A stretch of DNA of 64,000 nucleotides from Pontibacter sp. E15-1 (GTDB lineage Bacteria > Bacteroidota > Bacteroidia > Cytophagales > Hymenobacteraceae): the NCBI RefSeq assembly GCF_022601975.1, contig NZ_JAKVIR010000001.1, positions 186,001 through 250,000 of the forward strand, given 5' to 3'. The position numbers and the translations under genes are program-made. A model generated the notes under the pieces. The model was not told the DNA's origin. It did not search any database and saw only the letters and a program-made list of their open reading frames with translations. Shown one piece after another: positions 34,003 through 41,612 of the stretch. Position 1 is the first letter of the stretch; each line of letters opens with the position of its first letter.

Positions 34003-35630
34003 ACGTTTCCTGGTTTTAAGTGAGATCGGATCATGAGCCAGTTGAAGGGCCAGGCCACAAGAAAGCCGACGAACGAAGCCAGCCACATCACCCCGAACCA
34101 AAGGATATCATCCTCCTTTGGCATCATCGGGATGTGGTACATGAGGGTCCACCAGGCGGTGGTCATCATGCCCAGACTGACGGCCAGCATACTCAATGCC
34201 GTGGTGACAAACGCCATCCGGATGAGTTTCGGCTTCGGCATGTCCATCATCATCTGCTTCATCGGGTATTGCACCATCGGCCACACGATCAGCACACTCA
34301 GCACATACATGGCGATCATCATGATGGGCATGCCCGCACCAAGCCAGAAAAAAGGCCCTTCTATCCACTCCGGGAAAAATAGCGGAAAACCGAACCACAC
34401 CAGCAAAAACCCGATCGCGATCATGAGCGGGGCTCCATAGCCAATGCCCATGGCGGTTGCCGCCGCACTCTGGATATTCTGGGGCCTCAGCCAGTGCCAT
34501 TTACCATCTTCGTCTTTATAGGCTGGTCTGCCGTAGGCGTTGATGTAGAGTATCGGCCCGAGCACCGGCACGATAAGCGCGGTCATGCCCCAGGCGATTT
34601 TAATGGGCATGTGAACCATGGGCAGGGTATAACTGCTGTGGATCATCACGAAGATGCCTGAGGCGATACCGAGTACCAGCAGCATGATGGCCAGCCCCTC
34701 CATATACCCCAACCCGATGGGTCCCATACTGGCGTAATCTGCCTTCTCCACTGAGAAGTCCAGCCGGCCCTGCGCCCCATAGCTTACCTTTGGGCTCACT
34801 ACCCAAAAGTGCCTGAAGGGACCTTCAGCCGGTGTTACGAACCAGTCTGCGCGCTGCGACCAGACATAGCGGTCCAGCGCAGCGGGCAAGCCCCCCTCCT
34901 CGCCGGCATAAAGCAGGGAGGCATTGTTGCTGACGGCGTAAGGCAACGCGGCCAACCCTAGCAGCGCATCCGAAGGCGTGGTGACCACATAGTGAAAGTA
35001 GCCGGTGTTTCGGGTGTTGGTGCGCCCCCAGCCAAACTCATGCAGCTCGTCCCGGAACTCAGCCATCTTCACCGCGTGGTCAGCAAGGTCCTTTCCCGCA
35101 ATTCGCTCTGCGTCTTTAAAGCCGTTGGCTACCGCTGAGGGTATAAACGACTCCGGTCCGATGACAAAAGCCTTCAGGTTGCTGTACTTTGCCTGGTCCT
35201 GAGCCGACACCTGGCCGTTCTGCACAAACACGACCGGAGAGCCATAGTAAAAGGCATAGTACACGGCGGGCAAAGCCCAGCGTAGGGCTTCTTCGTTGCC
35301 CGTGGGCAGCACCACGACATGTTTTGGCTCGAGGTTGGGTTTAATGCTTGCTTTTACAAAATCAGCCCAGTTTTCCGCTGTAGGGGCAGTTGGGGCTACC
35401 TGTGCCTCCTGGTAGGGTATAGCCGTTTTAAGATAGCCATGCAGGTCGGCGGCATTTGCAGCTACAAGGCGGGTCACGTTTTTGGTGTGTCCCATCATCC
35501 GGCCTTCCATAGCGCCCTTCTCCGTGAAGGGAGCCACTTCGAGGTCTTCCTTTAGTATATTTAGCAACCCAAAGCCTAGTATCAGCAAGATTAGGAAGGC
35601 AAGGACCGGGTATGTCCATTTCATAAGCAA
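33999..35630 (-). CDS. CWB2-like/DUF4396 fusion membrane protein
   Basis: The 543-residue protein has an N-terminal signal anchor, a periplasmic region at about 50-290 with CWB2-like features (NVTRLVAANAADLHGYLKT, VVVLPTGNEEALRWALPAVYYAFYYGSPVVFVQ, NNASLLYAG), and then about eight helices. The last four match DUF4396 (PMVQYPMKQMMMDMPKPKLIRMAFV ... ASFVGFLVAWPFNWLMIRSHLKPG). The helices are methionine-rich, as in copper-transporting proteins. It overlaps the CWB2 lipoprotein gene by 4 bp, so the products likely interact: one shares its outer domain type with the other. I know of no characterised protein with this domain order. Confidence 0.7.
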   Translation of the reverse strand: MLMKWTYPVLAFLILLILGFGLLNILKEDLEVAPFTEKGAMEGRMMGHTKNVTRLVAANAADLHGYLKTAIPYQEAQVAPTAPTAENWADFVKASIKPNLEPKHVVVLPTGNEEALRWALPAVYYAFYYGSPVVFVQNGQVSAQDQAKYSNLKAFVIGPESFIPSAVANGFKDAERIAGKDLADHAVKMAEFRDELHEFGWGRTNTRNTGYFHYVVTTPSDALLGLAALPYAVSNNASLLYAGEEGGLPAALDRYVWSQRADWFVTPAEGPFRHFWVVSPKVSYGAQGRLDFSVEKADYASMGPIGLGYMEGLAIMLLVLGIASGIFVMIHSSYTLPMVHMPIKIAWGMTALIVPVLGPILYINAYGRPAYKDEDGKWHWLRPQNIQSAAATAMGIGYGAPLMIAIGFLLVWFGFPLFFPEWIEGPFFWLGAGMPIMMIAMYVLSVLIVWPMVQYPMKQMMMDMPKPKLIRMAFVTTALSMLAVSLGMMTTAWWTLMYHIPMMPKEDDILWFGVMWLASFVGFLVAWPFNWLMIRSHLKPGNV

Positions 35631-35636
35631 ACGGTT

Positions 35637-35978
35637 TTAGTTTAACACGAAGATCAAAAGCCAGATCAGGCCTCCCATACCGAGCGCCTGGTAAACGATG
35701 GCCAACCATTTCCGGATAGCGCCGTTCCTTTTGTGCCCCATGTATAGGTAACCGCCCACTAGGATCGTAACCAAAAGCACGACGATGGTATCCAACTGTT
35801 TCTCAGGCTTGTCTGTGATGATGGCAAAGAGTATAAGCGACACAAGCGCAAGGGCAAACGTGAGGGTATGGACCTTCACCAGCATTTGGGTAAGCGGCTT
35901 CCCCTGAAGCACGTGCGGCAAGAGAAGTGCTCCGGTTAGCATGGCTATAAAGAGGAAGATGACTGCGGCTATTTCCAT
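35637..35978 (-). CDS. Small membrane protein of CWB2 operon
   Basis: The 113-residue protein has four hydrophobic helices (AAVIFLFIAMLTGALLLPHVL; TLTFALALVSLILFAII; DTIVVLLVTILVGGYLYMG; WLAIVYQALGMGGLIWLLIFVL), a two-histidine arrangement in LLPHVL and KVHTLT, and no recognised family. It sits 6 bp upstream of the CWB2/DUF4396 gene and 20 bp downstream of the sorbosone-dehydrogenase-like gene, so it belongs to the operon. The histidines could bind haem, but nothing proves it. Confidence 0.6.
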   Translation of the reverse strand: MEIAAVIFLFIAMLTGALLLPHVLQGKPLTQMLVKVHTLTFALALVSLILFAIITDKPEKQLDTIVVLLVTILVGGYLYMGHKRNGAIRKWLAIVYQALGMGGLIWLLIFVLN

Positions 35979-35998
35979 TCTGTGATTATTTGTTTCGG

Positions 35999-37627
35999 TT
36001 ATTTTGATTTACTCACCTTCCAGAGCACGCCGGTAAAAGGGTGCGCGTTCATACCATTGTCATCGAACTCCACCACCCCGAAATCCACAATATACAGGGC
36101 ACCGTCGTGGCTCCACTCCAACTGGATGGGGCGCTCCAGGCCGCCCGTGCCTTTGGCTGAGGCGGGCAGGTTGTTCTTGTTATAGATAAAGTCGGTCGCC
36201 TCGCCGGTGGCAAGGTTTACCTGCTGCACTTTAAAGCCTGGCCAGTTATACTTTACCCCCGGTGGCGCATCCTCTTCTTGCGGCACGCCCTTCGGCAGCT
36301 TCGGGTGGAAGTCCTTTCCCTTGAAGAAGGGGACGATCACGCCGAACTCAGCCACCAGAATGTCCTGCTCCGGCACACCGAGGCTGCTGTTGCCAAACAC
36401 CATACCCTCGGCGGCGCTGTGCACCGGCAGCAGTGCGACTGGCTGGCGCGGTTTGGTTTTCCCTTTCAGCAGCTTTCGGTGCGTCGCGTCGGTCAGGGCA
36501 AACTTGCGCACGTCTTCCTTTACCTCGAAGCGCTTGTCTGTGATCGGGATGCCGCTGTAAAAGTCGGGCCAGCCATACCACTCGCCGGGCACCACCTCGT
36601 ACACCGGCTCATAGTCGAAGTACAGGCCGCGCGGCGGCATGGGGTTGGCGCTGTTCATGGTCGTGATCAGTTTTCCGGCTGGCGAGAAGCGGTAGCCGAA
36701 ACTGGAGCGGAAGCCCCAGGCAATGCGTTTTAGGTCACTGCCGTCGGGGTTGCAGCTGTAAAAAGCGCCGTTGCAGATCTCCTCCCCATTAATCACCTGC
36801 CCCGCTTTGGTTTTCTGGCCAAGCGCCACATACACGCCCGTTTCTACCGAGTCGGCCTCCACGAGTTTCATCTTGTCGGTGGGCACCCAGTAATTCTGCC
36901 CAGTCAGGGTCACGTCTTCCCCGGGTATCTCGTGTGCTTCTGGTTTGTTAAAAGTGTCGATTACGTCTACCCAGTGCTTTTCCTGCACGCCGGAGTTGCC
37001 CTGCGTGGAGAGGAAAAAGTACATTTTACCATCTTTAAAAACAGGCTTGGCGTTCAGGAACTCTCCCCACGAGGGAAGCCCGTTGACGATGGTCTTAAAC
37101 TCCTTTGTGGCCAGGTCATAGGTGGAGTAGCGTGACCGGTGCGAAATGTAGAGTTTACCGTCGTGGTAGGTTACGCCCGTGAGGGGTGGGATCAGGCCTT
37201 CCTCCATGTCGGCGGACGAGGCGTTGTCTCTGATATTATTCATGGGCACCACCCTGTCATAGAGTACGGTGGTGGTTCCATTGGGCATGAGTTGCAAAAT
37301 ACGGGCCTCCGGGGCCTGGTCGGGCTTGGTGCCATAGGTATGGCCGCCTGCCTCAGCGATATAAGCGATCCCCTTCTCATCGAAGGTTACATCTACGGGG
37401 TAGGTTAGCCCGGTGGCCACTGCCTCTATGGTTGTGCCCGCTGGCACGGCAATGTCGGCGGGGTTGAGCGGCCGCTTGCTCTCCTGCTGCACTGCGGCCA
37501 CCTCGCCCCCTTCCTCCCCCCGGGTCTTGTCTTTCCCGGAGCAGGAAAACAGCAACGTGACCGAGGACAGAAAAACTAAACATTCAACAAACTTCCATTT
37601 TAAGGGGTATAACTTTTTCATGTTCAT
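35999..37627 (-). CDS. Sorbosone/PQQ-type sugar dehydrogenase-like lipoprotein
   Basis: The protein of about 542 residues has a lipoprotein signal (CLVFLSSVTLLFSCSGKDK, cysteine at about 27) and a six-bladed beta-propeller of the soluble-quinoprotein type: PAGTTIEAVATGLTYPVDVTFDEKGIAYIAEAG at the start, then AFYSCNPDGSDLKRIAWGFRSSFGYRFSP, GEWYGWPDF and HDGALYIVDFG. Such enzymes oxidise sugars or sorbosone at PQQ. No PQQ biosynthesis genes are in view, so the cofactor would have to be imported. Either ATG 37627 or 37621 could start it. First gene of the five-gene operon; the promoter must lie in 37628-38014. Confidence 0.8.
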   Translation of the reverse strand: MNMKKLYPLKWKFVECLVFLSSVTLLFSCSGKDKTRGEEGGEVAAVQQESKRPLNPADIAVPAGTTIEAVATGLTYPVDVTFDEKGIAYIAEAGGHTYGTKPDQAPEARILQLMPNGTTTVLYDRVVPMNNIRDNASSADMEEGLIPPLTGVTYHDGKLYISHRSRYSTYDLATKEFKTIVNGLPSWGEFLNAKPVFKDGKMYFFLSTQGNSGVQEKHWVDVIDTFNKPEAHEIPGEDVTLTGQNYWVPTDKMKLVEADSVETGVYVALGQKTKAGQVINGEEICNGAFYSCNPDGSDLKRIAWGFRSSFGYRFSPAGKLITTMNSANPMPPRGLYFDYEPVYEVVPGEWYGWPDFYSGIPITDKRFEVKEDVRKFALTDATHRKLLKGKTKPRQPVALLPVHSAAEGMVFGNSSLGVPEQDILVAEFGVIVPFFKGKDFHPKLPKGVPQEEDAPPGVKYNWPGFKVQQVNLATGEATDFIYNKNNLPASAKGTGGLERPIQLEWSHDGALYIVDFGVVEFDDNGMNAHPFTGVLWKVSKSK

Positions 37628-38014
37628 TGGTCCTTTAAAGTGAAGAAATCCTGGAAAACATTGTGGGCTTAAAGCGTGATACTTCCTGGTGTATCGCCCA
37701 AGGCTTTTTGTTATGCCGTCGTATAAAGAGCGCCCGTGTTTGCCAAGTTTATACCTCCCACATATGAAAGTTGTTTTATATATTCCTGCGTGATTTTTAT
37801 AGATTAATGGCACGGGAGCCTGTGTTAAACGTTTGTCACCGGCTCATTTCAGAGCCTAAAGGATAGCGGTTATACCTCCTCCGGGCCCTGCCGCGTATCA
37901 GGTATATCTAACCGCGAAGAGCAGCCGCCGCTACGTTAGCCAAGACCCTGATTTTGCTGTGTGTCGCCCTTCTTCGCCCCAAAAGAAAACTGGAACCCCT
38001 AAAAAGCCTTGCCC
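37628..38014. other. Divergent intergenic region
   Basis: About 390 bp between the propeller gene (-) and the ATP-cone nuclease gene (+) contain no gene. TTATACCTCC occurs twice (about 37749 and 37870), again the window-wide TATACC word. No clean promoter was seen. Confidence 0.4.
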
Positions 38015-38851
38015 ATGAACCAGCTGACAGTAACCAAAGCCTCCGGCGAAAAAGCCCCTTTCTCGGTTGAGAAACTGAAGACTTCACTACGCAGATCGGG
38101 CGCAGCCGAGGCGGTGATACAGGATGTGCTGCAGGAACTGGAGCCCACGCTGTATGAAGGCATCTCAACCAAGAAAATTTACAAAAACGCCTATGCCATC
38201 CTGAAAAAGGAGTCTAAGCCCTCAGCCGCCCGGTATAGCCTGAAGAAAGGGATCATGCAGCTCGGCCCCTCCGGCTTTCCGTTCGAGAAATTTGTGGCTG
38301 AGCTGTTGAAGGCGCAGGGCTATACCACCGAGATCGGTATTTTTGTGGCGGGACAGTGTGTGCAGCACGAGATTGATGTGATCGCGGCCAGGGACGGGAA
38401 ACGCTATATGATAGAGTGCAAATACCACAACCAGCACACCACCAAGTCCAATGTCCGGATCCCGATGTACATCCGGTCCAGATTCAAGGATGTGGAGATG
38501 GAGCCCGGTTCGGGGCAGGGAGAAGTAGTTCGCTTCCACCAGGCCTGGGTTGTGACCAATACCCGCTTCACCGACGATGCGATACGTTATGCCACCTGTA
38601 TGCGCCTGCACCTGATAGGGTGGGACTTCCCGACGAAGGCTGGCCTGAAGGACATGGTGGACTCGTATGGCTTATACCCCCTCACCTGCCTTACCACGCT
38701 CTCTAAAGCCGAGAAGCAGGAATTGCTGGACATGAGGATCGTGCTGTGCAAAGAACTCCGGCACAACAAAAAACCACTGGCGCGGGCGGGCGTGAAAGAA
38801 TCGCACCAGCAGGGGGTGCTGGACGAGGTGGAGAACCTGTGTGGCGGTTAA
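38015..38851 (+). CDS. ATP-cone plus Mrr-like restriction nuclease
   Basis: This protein of about 278 residues has an N-terminal ATP-cone (about 3-90, VTKASGEKAPFSVEKLKTSLRRSGA ... SKPSAARYSLKKGI), then a PD-(D/E)XK nuclease of Mrr type: FEKFVAELLKAQGYTTEIGIFV, the metal-binding HEIDVIA, and the core ECKYHN. A DNA-binding or substrate role for the C-terminus is likely. ATP-cones are nucleotide-sensing modules otherwise known from ribonucleotide reductases and NrdR, so fusion to an endonuclease suggests nucleotide-gated DNA cleavage. ATG 38015 is chosen over an upstream TTG at 38009. It stands alone, near a gene remnant on the other strand. Confidence 0.75.
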   Translation: MNQLTVTKASGEKAPFSVEKLKTSLRRSGAAEAVIQDVLQELEPTLYEGISTKKIYKNAYAILKKESKPSAARYSLKKGIMQLGPSGFPFEKFVAELLKAQGYTTEIGIFVAGQCVQHEIDVIAARDGKRYMIECKYHNQHTTKSNVRIPMYIRSRFKDVEMEPGSGQGEVVRFHQAWVVTNTRFTDDAIRYATCMRLHLIGWDFPTKAGLKDMVDSYGLYPLTCLTTLSKAEKQELLDMRIVLCKELRHNKKPLARAGVKESHQQGVLDEVENLCGG

Positions 38852-39006
38852 AGTTGAATCACTTTGCTGCCATTGGCCAGATCTTCATGCACCACAGCCT
38901 TTGCCCTGCGCCGCTTCACTAATTTAAACAGCTCCATCACCACCAGTATGACCGCACCACTCTTAGTACCTTCGTTGACAAGAGTACATAGATGAACTGG
39001 TATACC
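38848..39006 (-). pseudogene. Gene remnant, C-terminal coding-like tail
   Basis: The minus strand reads LVNEGTKSGAVILVVMELFK followed by a basic stretch and LANGSKVIQL, ending at TAA 38850-38848, which overlaps the nuclease stop. Composition is coding-like, but no ATG precedes it except one inside (VVMELF), and an in-frame stop lies at 39009. Likely the 3' end of a lost gene. The family is not recognised. Confidence 0.35.
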
Positions 39007-39043
39007 TTACTGAGGTGATGGGTAGCAATGGATGTGCCCCGGC

Positions 39044-41452
39044 TTACTTTTTTACCTGCCCGCTCTCTGCCTGCAGCATATTCTCGACACCGCGGAAAAA
39101 GGCATCGGGGTTAAAGGAGATACTGTCTATACCATGCGCTACAAGGAAGGAGGCATACTCAGGGTAATCGCTTGGGGCCTGGCCACACAGCCCGACTTTT
39201 TTACCAGTTTGCTTGGCCTTTTGCAGCGTCATCACGATCAGTTGCTGCACCGCCGCGTCAAAGGGCGAGAAGATATCGCTCAGCAAACTGGAGTCGCGGT
39301 CTGCGCCCAGCGTGAGTTGCGTGAGGTCGTTGGAGCCGATGGAAAAGCCATCGAAGTGCTCGGCAAACTGCTCTGCCAGCAGGGCATTGCTCGGTATCTC
39401 CACCATCACGTAAATCTCCAGCGCGTTCTCGCCCCGTTTCAACCCATACCCCGCCATCAGGTCAATCACTTTCTTGCCTTCCTCCACGGTTCTGCAAAAC
39501 GGGATCATCAGCTTTACGTTGGTCAAACCCATCTCCTCGCGCACCTTTTTCATGGCCCTGCACTCCAGTTCAAAACCCTCCTGGTATAGCGGGTGGTAGT
39601 AACGTGATGCGCCTCGCAAACCGATCATCGGGTTCGACTCCTCGGGCTCAAACTTCCTGCCTCCTATCAGGTTGGCGTATTCGTTGGATTTGAAATCGCT
39701 CATGCGCACGATCACATCCTTTGGGTAAAATGCCGCCGCGATGATACTGGTGGCCTCCGCCAGTCTGGCCACAAAGTAGTCTTCTTTATTTGGGTAGTGG
39801 TGGGTAAGCTGCTCTATCTTTCCCCTGGCTTCGGGGTCCTCCACCTGGTCAAAATGCTTAAGCGCCATCGGATGAATCTGGATGGAATTGTTGATGATGA
39901 ACTCCATGCGCATCAGTCCAACGCCGTCATTCGGCAGAAAGGAATATTTGAACGCCTGTTCCGGGTCTCCCAGGATTAGCATGGCCTTGGTGCGGGGCTT
40001 GCCGAGTTTGCTGAGGTCAGTTTTTTTCTCTTCCCACTCCAAACGGCCCTCGTATACATAGCCGGTCTCGCCCCCCGCCGACGACACCGTTACTTCCTGG
40101 CCATCCTGTATGGCGCTGGTGGCGTTGTTGGTGCCCAGCACCGCCACGGCCCCAACTTCCCTGGCCACGATGGCCGCGTGGCTCGTGCGGCCGCCCTGCT
40201 CCGTCACGATGGCGCTGGCTTTCTTGAGGATCGGGTCCCAGTCGGGGTCTGTTTTGGTGGTGACGAGCACCTCGCCTTCCTGCAGTTTATCAATCTCTTT
40301 GGGGGAGTTCAGAATGCGTGCAATGCCCGACACGATGCGGTTGCTCAGACCAATACCAGAACAAAGCACCTCGCTTTCTTCCTTTAGGGTATACTCAGTA
40401 AAACTAGCCTGGTCCTGCTGCTGACTTTTCACCGTTTCTGGCCGTGCCTGCACAATGAACAAGTCGCCAGTAAGGCCGTCCTTTGCCCACTCAATGTCCA
40501 TGGCTTGCTTGTAATGCGCCTCTATGTCGTTTCCCCATTTGGCCAGCTGAATCACCTCGGCATCCTGCAGCACAAATTCATCCTGCTTTTCGGGCGGTGT
40601 GTCCAGGTTCACGATGGCATCGGTGGGGCTTTGCAATTCGCCCTCGCTTTTGGCAGCGTATACCATCGTCTTGGCTTTGCTCCCGAGTTTACGGGAGATG
40701 ATCGGCTGGCTCGCCTTATCGATCATGGGTTTGAACACCACGAATTCATCGGTGTTGACGGCCCCCTGCACCACGTTCTCCCCTAAGCCCCATGAGCCGG
40801 AAATCACCACGACGTTTCTAAAGCCCGAATCCGGGTCGAGGGTGAACATGACGCCGGAGCAGGCTTCATCGGACCGGACCATGGTTTGCACCCCCACCGA
40901 CAAGGCCACCTGCATGTGCTCAAAGCCGTTGTCGACCCTATACTTGATGGCCCTGTCCGTGAACAGGGATGCATAGCTGTGGTGGCAGGCTTTGTAAAGG
41001 TTTTCCAGTCCGCTCACGTTCAGGTAGGTTTCCAACTGGCCGGCAAAGCTGGCTTTGGGCAAGTCCTCGGCGGTGGCGCTGCTTCTAACGGCCAGCGATA
41101 TTTCTTCCCCGTATTTCGACTTCAGATAGGTATAGCCCTCCTCGATTTCCTTCCGGATTTCGTTCGGGAACCTGGCCCCCAGCATGAGCGCCCTCGTCTG
41201 CTGCCCTACCTCCCCCAGGTTGCCGAAATGCTCTTTATCCAATGTATCCAGCACGGTACTCAATTGTTCCCGCAGGTTGTTCTGATCCAGAAAAAACCAG
41301 TAGGCGTCTGAGGTTGTCGCATACCCGTCGGGCACTTTTATACCCTTCGGGTTCAGTTGGTTATACATCTCGCCCAGCGAGGCATTCTTCCCCCCTACTT
41401 TACTTAAGTCATTATAACTGATCTCGTTGAATAGCTTGATGAAGTGTGCCAT
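39044..41452 (-). CDS. ppsA: Phosphoenolpyruvate synthase
   Basis: This 802-residue enzyme converts pyruvate, ATP and water to PEP, AMP and phosphate, for gluconeogenesis. It has the N-terminal PEP/pyruvate-binding domain (VGGKNASLGEMYNQL; SSATAEDLPKASFAGQLETYLN), the swivelling phosphohistidine domain with H425 in GGRTSHAAIVAREVGAVAVLG, and the C-terminal PEP-utilising barrel (VMVEIPSNALLAEQFAEHFDGFSIGSNDLTQLTLGADRD; GLCGQAPSDYPEYASFLV). Length is standard. It lies 160 bp downstream of the P2-ATPase gene. Confidence 0.96.
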   Translation of the reverse strand: MAHFIKLFNEISYNDLSKVGGKNASLGEMYNQLNPKGIKVPDGYATTSDAYWFFLDQNNLREQLSTVLDTLDKEHFGNLGEVGQQTRALMLGARFPNEIRKEIEEGYTYLKSKYGEEISLAVRSSATAEDLPKASFAGQLETYLNVSGLENLYKACHHSYASLFTDRAIKYRVDNGFEHMQVALSVGVQTMVRSDEACSGVMFTLDPDSGFRNVVVISGSWGLGENVVQGAVNTDEFVVFKPMIDKASQPIISRKLGSKAKTMVYAAKSEGELQSPTDAIVNLDTPPEKQDEFVLQDAEVIQLAKWGNDIEAHYKQAMDIEWAKDGLTGDLFIVQARPETVKSQQQDQASFTEYTLKEESEVLCSGIGLSNRIVSGIARILNSPKEIDKLQEGEVLVTTKTDPDWDPILKKASAIVTEQGGRTSHAAIVAREVGAVAVLGTNNATSAIQDGQEVTVSSAGGETGYVYEGRLEWEEKKTDLSKLGKPRTKAMLILGDPEQAFKYSFLPNDGVGLMRMEFIINNSIQIHPMALKHFDQVEDPEARGKIEQLTHHYPNKEDYFVARLAEATSIIAAAFYPKDVIVRMSDFKSNEYANLIGGRKFEPEESNPMIGLRGASRYYHPLYQEGFELECRAMKKVREEMGLTNVKLMIPFCRTVEEGKKVIDLMAGYGLKRGENALEIYVMVEIPSNALLAEQFAEHFDGFSIGSNDLTQLTLGADRDSSLLSDIFSPFDAAVQQLIVMTLQKAKQTGKKVGLCGQAPSDYPEYASFLVAHGIDSISFNPDAFFRGVENMLQAESGQVKK

Positions 41453-41612
41453 ATAACTGCAGGTTAGACGAAGAAAACAAAACGCGTATTTCAGGTTAAC
41501 ACCGGGTGTCAGGTTACTACTCCGGAAATGAGTGCTGGAGGGTGTGCTCGGGCTGCGTGTAGACGCGGTAGGTATAGCATTATCTTACTAAGGATAACGG
41601 GTATTTTCATAC

